DNA of 22,338 nt. It comes from RGIG8775 sp045121195. GTDB taxonomy: Bacteria > Bacillota > Clostridia > Oscillospirales > CAG-272. This document shows, piece by piece, positions 15,001 to 22,338 of the stretch. The notes beneath the pieces were generated by a model. The model was not told the origin of the DNA. It did not search any database and saw nothing but the letters and a program-made list of their open reading frames with translations. A program made the position numbers and the translations under genes. Each line of letters opens with the position of its first letter. Within the stretch, counting starts at the first letter, position 1. The DNA lies in NCBI GenBank assembly GCA_045121195.1, contig JBGVFO010000194.1, positions 1 to 22,338 of the forward strand, written 5' to 3'.

Positions 15001-17377
15001 ATAAAAGCTCAAGCATTCTCTTTTTGCAAATTGCGGGAAGATCCGCTTCTTCAACCAGCTTGCGGTATTCCTCCTTGCTCGTGATCTTGAGAAGCTTCTG
15101 ACTCAGTGTACCGCGGTGGAGATTTCTGCCGGGCAGACAAACGAGGGCCTTAACCCCCATCCTGCCAAGACGCTTTGCCTCCGATACGGGAGCATAGGAG
15201 ACCTCAACGGCAAAGTCCTTCTTCGCGCCCGTGACGGTAACGGTGATCATATCGTTATCGTCATATTCGTAGGAAACCGCGCCATCGGAGATCACCTTGA
15301 CTGATCCCGTCGCAATATTGGGGAAGCGAAGCAGATATTCACGCTTTGCGGGAACGACGCCGCGGTCGCCGCAAACGCGGACGGTAGTCGTCTGAATTCC
15401 CTCGGAGGCTACGTTGGTAACCGTGGTGGCTGCCTCCTTGCCGTCTTTATCCTCGTAGAGGGTATACGTGCCGTTGCCGTTGAAAATATCAAGGCAAAGC
15501 TTGGTGGGATTTTCAAGGGAGTTGCCGTTATCGTCGCCGCTCGTCACGAACACGCCGCCCTCTCGGGCAAGAACGGGGATCGACTCGTAGGGCCTTACCA
15601 TCTCGACAACGCGACTTCCCTCGTAAACGTCACCCGTGAAGATGTCCGTCCATCTGCCCTCGGGGATCCAAACCTTAACGGTGGCAAAGCCGTGTGCCTT
15701 TGCCTTCTTGGTAATGGGCGCCACGAGGAGCTGTCCGCCAAACATATACTGATTGGGACATTTATACGCCAAGGGACAGTCGGGGTACTCGTAATACATC
15801 GGCTCGACAAGGGCAATTCCCTCTTTGTGGTTTTTGATAGAAGCGCTGTAAACGTAAGGAAGCATCTTGTGACGCAGACGCAGGAAGCGCTCGGCAATAG
15901 CGCCTGTACCGCCCATATATGCCCACGGCTCCTTGGTATTGGTTTCCTGCTTGGAGCTGTGCAAACGGTTGATGGGGCTGAATACGCCGAACTGCACGTA
16001 ACGAAGATACAGCTCGTCGTCCTTGATGCCGTGGTAATGACCGCCGATGTCGTGGCTCCACCAGGTATAGCCTACGTTGGAGGCGGTAGCCGTGAAATAC
16101 GGAATATAGTCAAGGGACGCCCACTCCATGTGAGTATCGCCCGAGAAGCCGAGAGGATAGCGATGCGAGCCAACGCCGCAATAGCGGGAAAGGATCAGCG
16201 GCTCGTGCTCCAGTCCGTTGTCCAAATAGTGATAATGGTTCAGCGACCAAAGCGGGTCGAGGCCCGTCAGCGCCGACTGCGTACCCTGCTGCCAGTCGAT
16301 CCACCAGAAGTGGACGCCGTCGTGCTCGTAGGGCTTATGCATAATTTTGAAATAGTTGTTGATGAAGGTATCATCGGTGATATTAAACGGGATCACGTGC
16401 TTGGTCTTGGGGTCAATACCCATCGCCTTTGCCATATCCTCATAGCAATCCTCAAAAAAGCTTACGCCCTCGGCGGGGTGCAGATTCAGGGTGATCTTGA
16501 GGTTTCTCTCCTGAATCTTCTTCAAGAACGCCTTGTAGTCGGGGAAAAGGTGCTTGTTCCAGCTATATCCCGTCCAGCCCTTGGTGCTTCCATAAAGCTC
16601 GGGATGTGCCACCTGCTCCTCGGTAAAGCCGAATTCCTCGATCAGCTTTGAGGAATAGTGCCAGTCCATATCAATGGTTGCTACCGTAAGAGGAACGTTT
16701 GCCTTCTCAAACTTATCCAGAAGATGAAGATAGGACTTATCGGTATACTCGTAGTAGCGGCTCCACCAGTTTCCAAGCGCGTATTTGGGGATCTTGGGCG
16801 AGGGACCCGCGATCATATAGAGCGCATTTACGGCGGCTCGGTAATCGGTACCGTATGCAAATACGTAAAGATCAAGCTCGGTTTCCCGTCTTGCGTGGAT
16901 CTTTCCGTCCTCTCCGAGGATCAGCGACTTGGTATCGTCCACCACGGCAACGCCTCTCCTGGACACCACGCCGTTCTCAAGCTCAATATCGTACTCCGCG
17001 CCCTTATGGTTATAATGGCTTCCGATACAGCCGTCAAGCGTTCTGTAGGTGCCGAGAAGGTTCCCTTCGTTATTCAGCTTGACACGCTTGCGTCCCAAAA
17101 GCATATAGCTATTCTCAAAATCCTCCGCAAGAACCAAGGTCGCCTTTTCGGTCTTGATCTTCAGAATGTCGCCCTCGCGGCGAAGCGAAAATTTCTGCTT
17201 CGGCATGTTGCGGAACCATATCGACTGGGTCGCCTCGTCGGTGTACTGTCCGTTTTCGTCCTTCTCGATACGGAACAGACGGTCGGCAAGAACGGTCACA
17301 CGATACTTACCAAACGTCACCACGTTTTCTTTCAGAGCCTGCGGCTCGCATTTTACGATCAAATGTTGGTCTAACAT
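14999..17377 (-). CDS. Glycoside hydrolase family 31 protein
   Basis: A 792-residue GH31 alpha-glycosidase, probably cytoplasmic since no signal peptide is seen. An N-terminal beta-sandwich (about 1-190) precedes the TIM barrel (about 195-520). The likely nucleophile is D361 in FWWIDWQQG and the likely acid/base D414 in GFSGDTHMEW; GHDIGG-like SHDIGG follows at 441-446. A proximal beta domain and a DUF5110-like domain (LDIFNGNGTYTLYEDKDG, about 629-646) come after. The nucleophile motif differs from the common W-x-D-M-N-E of alpha-glucosidases and xylosidases, so the substrate should not be assumed. A basic C-terminal tail of about 60 residues (730-792) extends past the usual domains. The ATG at 17377 has GGGAGG upstream and a promoter at 17406-17434. 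Confidence 0.9.
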   Translation of the reverse strand: MLDQHLIVKCEPQALKENVVTFGKYRVTVLADRLFRIEKDENGQYTDEATQSIWFRNMPKQKFSLRREGDILKIKTEKATLVLAEDFENSYMLLGRKRVKLNNEGNLLGTYRTLDGCIGSHYNHKGAEYDIELENGVVSRRGVAVVDDTKSLILGEDGKIHARRETELDLYVFAYGTDYRAAVNALYMIAGPSPKIPKYALGNWWSRYYEYTDKSYLHLLDKFEKANVPLTVATIDMDWHYSSKLIEEFGFTEEQVAHPELYGSTKGWTGYSWNKHLFPDYKAFLKKIQERNLKITLNLHPAEGVSFFEDCYEDMAKAMGIDPKTKHVIPFNITDDTFINNYFKIMHKPYEHDGVHFWWIDWQQGTQSALTGLDPLWSLNHYHYLDNGLEHEPLILSRYCGVGSHRYPLGFSGDTHMEWASLDYIPYFTATASNVGYTWWSHDIGGHYHGIKDDELYLRYVQFGVFSPINRLHSSKQETNTKEPWAYMGGTGAIAERFLRLRHKMLPYVYSASIKNHKEGIALVEPMYYEYPDCPLAYKCPNQYMFGGQLLVAPITKKAKAHGFATVKVWIPEGRWTDIFTGDVYEGSRVVEMVRPYESIPVLAREGGVFVTSGDDNGNSLENPTKLCLDIFNGNGTYTLYEDKDGKEAATTVTNVASEGIQTTTVRVCGDRGVVPAKREYLLRFPNIATGSVKVISDGAVSYEYDDNDMITVTVTGAKKDFAVEVSYAPVSEAKRLGRMGVKALVCLPGRNLHRGTLSQKLLKITSKEEYRKLVEEADLPAICKKRMLELL

Positions 17378-17405
17378 AGTGTCCTCCCTTTGGGTTTCTT
17401 CTTTT

Positions 17406-17434
17406 ATCATACCATTTTTGCCGTAGTTTGTAAA
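17406..17434 (-). promoter_or_regulatory. Promoter for the GH31 gene
   Basis: On the minus strand TTTACA (17429-17434), a 17-base spacer and TATGAT (17406-17411) lie 29 bases before the GH31 start codon. It stands back to back with the permease promoter; only 18 bases separate the two -35 boxes. Confidence 0.8.
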
Positions 17435-17452
17435 GATTTTCCGACAAATCTC

Positions 17453-17480
17453 TTGACATTTTTTATTTTGGGAGTATACT
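17453..17480 (+). promoter_or_regulatory. Promoter for the SLC13/ArsB-like permease gene
   Basis: A perfect TTGACA (17453-17458), a 16-base spacer and TATACT (17475-17480) predict a rightward start near 17487. GGTGAGG (17499-17505) precedes the ATG at 17511 by five bases. Confidence 0.82.
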
Positions 17481-17510
17481 GTAGAGGTTGAATTTTTTGG
17501 TGAGGTTTTT

Positions 17511-18614
17511 ATGACTACGGTAAAACGATTGATCAAGAGCAATCCCGTGCTTATCATCGCGGCGGTCCTGGCTCTTTTCACCTGCTTTTTGGTAAAGCCC
17601 GACAGCCACTATATTGAATACTTCGATTTCAAAACGCTGGCGTGTCTGTTCTGCACCCTTGCGGTGGTCTGCGCTCTCAAGAATATTCGATTCTTTACCA
17701 TTCTTGCGCGGAGCATCATCCACGCAACGGGGAATCTTCGCGCTGCGGTGGTGGCACTCGTTCTCATCACCTTTATCGGCTCCATGCTGATCGCGAACGA
17801 CATGGCACTCATCACCTTCCTTCCCCTTGGCTACTACGTTTTATCCGCGACGGGCAAGGAATCCCATATGGCGTTCGTTTTCGTTATGCAGAACATTGCC
17901 GCCAATCTCGGCGGTATGCTGACCCCCTTTGGCAATCCCCAGAATCTTTACATATATTCCAAATACGAGATCGGCAACGTGGAGTTCATGTCCATTATGC
18001 TTCCGTTGTTCCTCACGGCAACCGTTATGATCCTCGCGTGCTGTATGACGGTCAAGCGCGAGCCTATCGAGCTTCACGAAACCAACGAGCTTCATCTGCC
18101 GAAGCGCCGCACCGCCGTGTATCTTGTACTGTTTGCCCTCTCTATTGCCATCGTATTTCGCGCCGTTCCCTACCTTGTCGGCACGGCGGTCATTCTCATA
18201 GCAACCCTGCTTTTTGACCGAAAAGCCCTCGGCAAGGTGGACTACGGATTGCTCCTCACCTTCGTTTGCTTCTTTATTTTCGCGGGCAATATGTCGCGGC
18301 TCGACGCCGTTCAGGATCTGTTCGCCTTCTTGCTTGGCAAGAGCCCCCTTCTGGTCAGCATTCTCTCCTGCCAGTTTATCAGCAACGTTCCTACCGCCAT
18401 TCTTCTGTCGCAGTTCACCGACAACTTTCGCGCCCTTCTGATGGGGGTCAACATCGGTGGAACGGGAACGCTGATCGCCTCTCTTGCGAGTCTTATTACC
18501 TTCCGCGAATACACCGCCCACAACCGCGGAAAGACCTTGCATTATCTCGCCGTATTCTCTCTCTTAAACTTCGTTTTTCTCGCCGTTCTCACGGCAGAGG
18601 CGATGCTCTTATAA
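17511..18614 (+). CDS. SLC13/ArsB/NhaD-type (ion transporter superfamily) permease
   Basis: A 367-residue membrane permease of the ion transporter (IT) superfamily, which includes citrate, dicarboxylate, sulfate and arsenite carriers. About ten helices are visible. Two re-entrant-loop signatures are present: NIAANLGGMLTPFGNPQNLY (128-147) in the first half, and FISNVPTAILLSQF (289-302) followed by GVNIGGTGTLIASLASL (312-328) in the second. An acidic N-D pair (96-97, in LIANDMALI) lies in the first half. It is shorter than many family members (around 430 or more residues), mainly through short loops, with both halves intact. The substrate is not readable from sequence. It is transcribed alone, divergent from the GH31 gene, and ends at a strong terminator. 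Confidence 0.85.
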   Translation: MTTVKRLIKSNPVLIIAAVLALFTCFLVKPDSHYIEYFDFKTLACLFCTLAVVCALKNIRFFTILARSIIHATGNLRAAVVALVLITFIGSMLIANDMALITFLPLGYYVLSATGKESHMAFVFVMQNIAANLGGMLTPFGNPQNLYIYSKYEIGNVEFMSIMLPLFLTATVMILACCMTVKREPIELHETNELHLPKRRTAVYLVLFALSIAIVFRAVPYLVGTAVILIATLLFDRKALGKVDYGLLLTFVCFFIFAGNMSRLDAVQDLFAFLLGKSPLLVSILSCQFISNVPTAILLSQFTDNFRALLMGVNIGGTGTLIASLASLITFREYTAHNRGKTLHYLAVFSLLNFVFLAVLTAEAMLL

Positions 18615-18619
18615 AAAGT

Positions 18620-18650
18620 GACCGCAAGCCGTTGGCTTGCGGTCTTTCTT
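18620..18650. terminator. Bidirectional intrinsic terminator
   Basis: GACCGCAAGCC (18620-18630) and GGCTTGCGGTC (18634-18644) form a perfect 11-bp stem with a three-base loop, followed on the plus strand by TTTCTTTTATTT. On the opposite strand the stem is followed by AC and a short T-run, so it can also end the convergent permease transcript, whose stop codon is at 18651. Confidence 0.92.
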
Positions 18651-20813
18651 TTATTTCGTTTCATTTATCATCTGCGCATCTACGAACGCAGTCCAAAGCG
18701 CTTCAAATTCGACCGCCTCGGCTCCCGTCAACGCCACGGGGATATCGACGTATACGTAATCCACCGCTACGATCTCTTTCCCGTCAAAGCTCAGATTAGG
18801 ATCCTCTTTCCACTCCATATTGGTTTCAAGCGAAAGTCTCAATATCAGTATGCTCTTTCCCGGCTCCGCTTCGTAGTCGTCAATAGCTTCTACGTTCGAC
18901 AGAAACTCAAGAAGATCCAAAAGCGCCTCTGTGCTCTTTTCCTTATTCTGCATATAAACGTAGTCGACAGAATCAAGGGGTATCACTCCGTAAAGTATCT
19001 CACGTCTCACACTTCCGTACAGCGTGCTATTCTCCAGATTCGCTTGCGTTGCGGTATCGAGAAGGATCTCGATGCTATCCGTCGCGGTGGCTCCCGAGAT
19101 GCCGTTCGATCGGTTGTAATATTCCAAATACATCTCCGCCGTTTCGGGCATATACCGATACAGGATCGGATACTCCGAGGAAAAGCTCTGTACACCCACC
19201 TGACCGTACAGGTAAACGTATCCTACCGCCTCATCATAGCTCAAGTATTCCGCGGTGATTCCGTCATACGAGCGATAACTCTTGACAGCGTACTTTTCCT
19301 CATCGCTCAGCTGGCTGTATTCCTGCAGATAGGACGCCCAGAGCCGTTTTGCCTCCTGCTTATTCACCCCAAAGTTTGAGAAGCCGATGGATTCGATCTG
19401 CTTGCTCGTAGGCATAGACAGATAGGCGCTTCGATACTCGGCGGAATTGTAGAAGCCGTTAAGCAAGGCTGTATAAGCCTTGTCATCCATAGAAACGTAC
19501 CGTCCCATGGTGCGCCCCGATTTGAGATGGATCACCACGTGGCGACGGCTGCCTATATAATCGCGATTGGTATTTTTCGCAACCTCAACGGTACTCTCGA
19601 GTGCCTCGGAAACGAGATGACTCAATTCCTTGTCCTCTACCGCGATTCCACTCGTCATAACCCTCTCGTAGGTGGAGTTTCCATACCCCTCAAGGCTGAC
19701 GCCGCGAATCTCATCGGCATCGGGCGTATCCTCCCAGATCGCGTTGCGGGTAGCAAAGACCGCGCCCGTGAAGAGAAGGCTCAAGACTAGCGGTACTACG
19801 AGAACGGGAAGCGATTTAAGCACGTTCTTGATCTTCTTGGTCGTCATCAGCTCAAAGATCACCCAAACCAAAAGAATCACAATCACCATAATGGCAACCA
19901 GGGAGGCGTCCACGTACTCAAGAAGCAGATAAACCAAAAGCAGACAGAACGGAAGCGTTACCGCAACACGGTAGATATGCTGTACCAGCTTGCTGGGCGC
20001 GCTGTGCGTTGCCATCTCGCTCTTGCGGCGAACGTAGCCCACGGCACCAAGTCCAAGAAGAAGCAAGGAGGTCGCTACAGAATACAGGATCAGCGGGACG
20101 TCGGAGAAGGTGCTTGCCTGCCCCACGCTATAGAGATCGCTCACCAGGGAGAACGGCAGGAAGAAGTCAAGCTCAAAAACACGCAGTATCGAATACGAGA
20201 TATCGAACATCGGCGCGACCTCGTACACGCACGCGGTAAATAGACCGCCAACGGCGCGGACAAAGAGGAACAGAAGGGCAAGGATCAGCACGTTGGAAAC
20301 CGTCGTTCCCGTCAGCGTCATTGCCAAGGTCATAAAGCCCACCAGCATGGTCGCCGCAAGGAAATACATGCCGAAGGTTCCAAGGAAGGACAAAAAGCCT
20401 GCCGTGTAGTATTTGGCAATGTTCCAAAGTGCCAGATTCACAAGACCGCTTACCAGCAGGATCGCCGCGATCCACGTATAAATGGCGGCGATAAAGCTGA
20501 AGTACACGCAGGTCCTCTTGTCGGGGATCGCATGCCAGAAATCACTCTTGCTCCGTTCGTTCAGATAGGAGAACATCGCGTAAGTCAGCACGACGGCAAA
20601 CACCATCATAAGAAGCCCGAAGGGGGCAAAAAGGAGGGTCTCAACGGTACTGACCGTCCGCACCTGCCCGGGCATCACCATATTGGATTCGATGATACCG
20701 ATAATGGGAAGCAAGGCGTTCAGCGCGATCACAGTGATTGCGGAAGCCACGCCCGCCACCTTGATCTTGCGAAGACCTTCTATATACAATTTCAAAGAAA
20801 AGAAGTTTTTCAC
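18651..20813 (-). CDS. ABC transporter permease with large extracytoplasmic domain
   Basis: A 720-residue permease, the last gene of the GntR-ABC operon. About nine hydrophobic helices occupy residues 20-355. A positively charged loop (TTKKIKNVLK, near 325-335) precedes the last helix and places the following ~360 residues outside the cell. That domain is tyrosine- and acid-rich, without cysteines or a protease signature I recognise. The layout resembles YtrC/YtrD-type permeases with a C-terminal sensor-like domain (DUF6449-like, tentative). The start is GTG at 20813, seven bases after AGGAGG; the GTG at 20819 is too close to the site. The gene begins 12 bases after the ATPase stop. With one permease and one ATPase gene, the transporter is probably a homodimer of each. 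The substrate is unknown; export or cell-envelope stress defence is the usual guess for this class. Confidence 0.82.
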   Translation of the reverse strand: MKNFFSLKLYIEGLRKIKVAGVASAITVIALNALLPIIGIIESNMVMPGQVRTVSTVETLLFAPFGLLMMVFAVVLTYAMFSYLNERSKSDFWHAIPDKRTCVYFSFIAAIYTWIAAILLVSGLVNLALWNIAKYYTAGFLSFLGTFGMYFLAATMLVGFMTLAMTLTGTTVSNVLILALLFLFVRAVGGLFTACVYEVAPMFDISYSILRVFELDFFLPFSLVSDLYSVGQASTFSDVPLILYSVATSLLLLGLGAVGYVRRKSEMATHSAPSKLVQHIYRVAVTLPFCLLLVYLLLEYVDASLVAIMVIVILLVWVIFELMTTKKIKNVLKSLPVLVVPLVLSLLFTGAVFATRNAIWEDTPDADEIRGVSLEGYGNSTYERVMTSGIAVEDKELSHLVSEALESTVEVAKNTNRDYIGSRRHVVIHLKSGRTMGRYVSMDDKAYTALLNGFYNSAEYRSAYLSMPTSKQIESIGFSNFGVNKQEAKRLWASYLQEYSQLSDEEKYAVKSYRSYDGITAEYLSYDEAVGYVYLYGQVGVQSFSSEYPILYRYMPETAEMYLEYYNRSNGISGATATDSIEILLDTATQANLENSTLYGSVRREILYGVIPLDSVDYVYMQNKEKSTEALLDLLEFLSNVEAIDDYEAEPGKSILILRLSLETNMEWKEDPNLSFDGKEIVAVDYVYVDIPVALTGAEAVEFEALWTAFVDAQMINETK

Positions 20814-20825
20814 AACCACACCTCC

Positions 20826-21725
20826 TTACAGAAGAACGTCACGGAAGGCATACCCGAGCGCCTCCATCTCGTAGATAAACACTTCCTCGAGATTCAGAGG
20901 AAGAACGTCGAGAAGCACGGGGGACATGGCACGGATCTTCGCCGTCACCGCTTCCTTCTCTCCTCTGGCGATAAAGGTTGCCACCGAGCCGACCTGGGTA
21001 TAGCTCAGCATCTCCACCTCGGAGAACTTGCTCCTATCATAGGCTTCAGGGAAAGCAACCTGGATCTTGAAGAGGGTCGTCTTCAGATTCTGAATATCGC
21101 TCTCAAACACGATTCCGCCCTTGTGCAGAAGCGCTAGCTGGTCACAAGCGTCCTCCAGCTCACGAAGAGAGTGGGACGTGATGATGGTGGTGGTCTTGCG
21201 CTCCAGAACGTCGTTATAGATCACGCGCTTGACAAGATTTCGCATCACGGGATCCAAGCCGTCAAAGGTTTCGTCAAAAAACAGATATTGCGGCATCGCC
21301 GAAAGCGCTAAGATCGTAGCCGCCTGTCGCCTCATTCCCTTGGAAAAGGTATTGATATTTGCCTCGGGATTAAGACCGAAGGTCTTGACAAGATCGTGAA
21401 ATCTCTCGTTGCTAAACCGCGGATACATCGCGCGATACAGCTGTGCCATTCGGTTCATATTGGATTGAGGGAGAAAATACAGCTCGTCGGGTACGTACAG
21501 AATCTTCCCCTTTACCTCGGGATTCTCATATACCGGCTGACCGTCAAAGGTAACCTGCCCCGCATCCGCACGGTAAATACCGCTGATGAGGCGAAGGAAG
21601 GTGGATTTGCCCGCACCGTTGCTTCCTACAAGCCCATATACGCAGGACTCGGGAATGCTGCAGCTAAGCCCTCTGAGCGCCGCAAAATTATCAAATTTCT
21701 TGGTTACGTTTTCCGCACAAATCAT
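20826..21725 (-). CDS. ABC transporter ATPase, YtrB-like
   Basis: A 299-residue ATP-binding protein that powers the adjacent permease. Walker A is GSNGAGKST (34-42), Walker B YLFFDETF (147-154) followed by DGLDP, and the switch histidine is in IITSHSLREL. Two positions are atypical: the signature reads FSKGM (127-131) rather than LSGGQ, and the Q-loop position reads YVPDE (77-81) without a glutamine. Both variants are common in GntR-linked YtrB/BcrA-like ATPases. The ATG at 21725 overlaps the GntR stop codon as ATGA, so the two are translationally coupled. The final ~80 residues form a C-terminal domain typical of exporter-type ATPases. Confidence 0.9.
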   Translation of the reverse strand: MICAENVTKKFDNFAALRGLSCSIPESCVYGLVGSNGAGKSTFLRLISGIYRADAGQVTFDGQPVYENPEVKGKILYVPDELYFLPQSNMNRMAQLYRAMYPRFSNERFHDLVKTFGLNPEANINTFSKGMRRQAATILALSAMPQYLFFDETFDGLDPVMRNLVKRVIYNDVLERKTTTIITSHSLRELEDACDQLALLHKGGIVFESDIQNLKTTLFKIQVAFPEAYDRSKFSEVEMLSYTQVGSVATFIARGEKEAVTAKIRAMSPVLLDVLPLNLEEVFIYEMEALGYAFRDVLL

Positions 21726-22123
21726 TTGCTTGCTTCCTTTCTGTGAGTTTCATTGGCGCAGCTATCGTATGCGCTCCGTACGGCGGAAATGACCAGCTCC
21801 GGATCGATCCCCGCATTGGCAAGCTCACTTGCCATCTCTCCGATCTGACGGATCTTGGAGGAGAGGCGCTCACGGATGCGCTCACGCGCGCCCTCCGCTA
21901 CAAAGCATCCCCGCCCCGGCGTGGAGATGATCACTCCTGCGCGGTCAAGATCAAGAAAGGCCTTTTGAATCGTGTTGGGATTGGTACCGAGGATCGCGGA
22001 CAGCTCTCGGATCGAAGGAAGCTGCTCGGTTTCCGCAATCAGTCCCGTAACGATCTCTCGTTCAATTCCCTCCACGATCTGCTCGTAGATGGGCTTTCGG
22101 GACATTTTATCAATGACAAGCAC
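21722..22123 (-). CDS. GntR family transcriptional regulator, YtrA subfamily
   Basis: A 133-residue repressor-type regulator. Residues 1-75 form the GntR winged helix: PIYEQIVEGIEREIVTG, then L-P-S-I-R-E-L-S-A-I-L-G-T-N-P-N-T-I-Q-K-A with the recognition helix, then the wing (I-I-S-T-P-G-R-G-C-F-V). The short helical tail (about 55 residues) is typical of the YtrA subfamily, which has no large ligand domain and usually sits first in an ABC transporter operon it controls. The start is GTG at 22123 behind GGAGGTG. A palindrome over the predicted transcription start (22143-22165) is the likely self-binding site. Confidence 0.92.
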   Translation of the reverse strand: MLVIDKMSRKPIYEQIVEGIEREIVTGLIAETEQLPSIRELSAILGTNPNTIQKAFLDLDRAGVIISTPGRGCFVAEGARERIRERLSSKIRQIGEMASELANAGIDPELVISAVRSAYDSCANETHRKEASK

Positions 22124-22142
22124 GTTTTCACCTCCGTTTCGA

Positions 22143-22165
22143 CTGTACTATATGTGTTAGTACAG
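22143..22165. promoter_or_regulatory. Palindromic operator, probably for the GntR regulator
   Basis: CTGTACTA (22143-22150) and TAGTACAG (22158-22165) form a perfect 8-bp inverted repeat separated by seven bases. It lies directly downstream of the -10 box, covering the predicted transcription start near 22163, and upstream of the GntR ribosome binding site. A bound dimer there would block transcription, which suggests autorepression. The palindrome is seen directly; binding by this GntR is inferred. Confidence 0.75.
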
Positions 22166-22169
22166 TTGT

Positions 22170-22198
22170 ATTATGCCATATGATTTATATTTTGTCAA
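22170..22198 (-). promoter_or_regulatory. Promoter for the GntR-ABC operon
   Basis: On the minus strand a perfect TTGACA (22193-22198), a 17-base spacer and CATAAT (22170-22175) predict transcription starting near 22163, inside the palindromic operator. Confidence 0.88.
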
Positions 22199-22270
22199 TA
22201 GGTTTTAGAAATTTTTTCGAATTTTGATTTATCGGTGGGTTTGATGTGACGGAATGGCGACATACAAACC

Positions 22271-22299
22271 TTGTAGGGGGCGACGTCCTCGGCGCCCCG
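22271..22299. repeat. GC-rich palindromic intergenic repeat (REP-like)
   Basis: In an AT-rich intergenic tail, the stretch TTGTAGGGGGCGACGTCC and onward contains GGGGCG (22277-22282) paired with CGCCCC (22293-22298), with two further C-G pairs inside and a TCCT loop. It stands out in base composition from its surroundings. Similar GTAGGGGCG...CGCCCC palindromes are scattered between genes in many gut Clostridia. No T-tract follows, so it is not an obvious terminator. Only this copy was noticed in the window, so its dispersed nature is inferred from recall of such repeats elsewhere. The rest of 22199-22338 shows no gene. Confidence 0.5.
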
Positions 22300-22338
22300 A
22301 AACGAAAGGATTTGCGATTATAAAATTGGTGAAAGCCT

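Noticed and set aside
1..22338. CRISPR array, tRNA or rRNA genes, insertion sequences, prophage or defence genes
   Set aside because: No regularly spaced repeats, no tRNA-like cloverleaf, no transposase or integrase motifs were seen on either strand.

Overview
The window looks like an ordinary chromosomal segment of an anaerobic Firmicute, most likely an uncultured gut member of the class Clostridia with mid-range GC content (by eye, not calculated). This placement is inferred from gene content: a YlmC/YmxH sporulation protein, a ClpE-like unfoldase, an ECF transporter energising module beside truA, a DUF951 protein, a YfhO membrane protein and a YtrA-type GntR/ABC operon. Strong AGGAGG-type ribosome binding sites and sigma-A promoters with 16-17 base spacers also fit. 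I see no rRNA, tRNA, CRISPR array, phage gene or transposase.

Layout. (1) Positions 1-188 hold a leftward promoter and a structured RNA leader for a gene lying beyond the left edge. (2) Positions 189-8390 carry nine closely spaced leftward genes, probably one operon driven by a promoter upstream of ruvC: ruvC, an rRNA-methyltransferase-like gene, ecfA1, ecfA2, ecfT, truA, a CvpA-family gene, a clpE-like gene and ylmC. (3) Diverging from it, positions 8438-13307 form a rightward operon: a DUF951 gene, yfhO, ruvA and ruvB. The Holliday-junction genes are therefore split, with ruvC on one arm and ruvAB on the other. (4) An M14 zinc peptidase (leftward) meets ruvB with overlapping stop codons and diverges from a six-helix membrane protein of unknown function (rightward). 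(5) A bidirectional terminator at 14966-15000 separates that gene from a GH31 glycosidase (leftward), which shares a back-to-back promoter region with an SLC13/ArsB-like permease (rightward). (6) A second bidirectional terminator at 18620-18650 is followed by a leftward GntR - ABC ATPase - large permease operon with a clear promoter and an overlapping palindromic operator. (7) The right edge carries a short GC-rich palindromic repeat.

How the genes work together. EcfA1, EcfA2 and EcfT form the energising half of a vitamin or metal importer whose substrate-binding S component must be encoded elsewhere. RuvA, RuvB and RuvC together migrate and resolve Holliday junctions. The GntR/ABC operon looks self-contained and autoregulated, and is the most accessory-like block in the window. 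I found no convincing wholly new system. The best leads are the structured leader at the left edge, the autoregulated ABC operon with its 360-residue extracytoplasmic domain, and the rearranged ruv locus.
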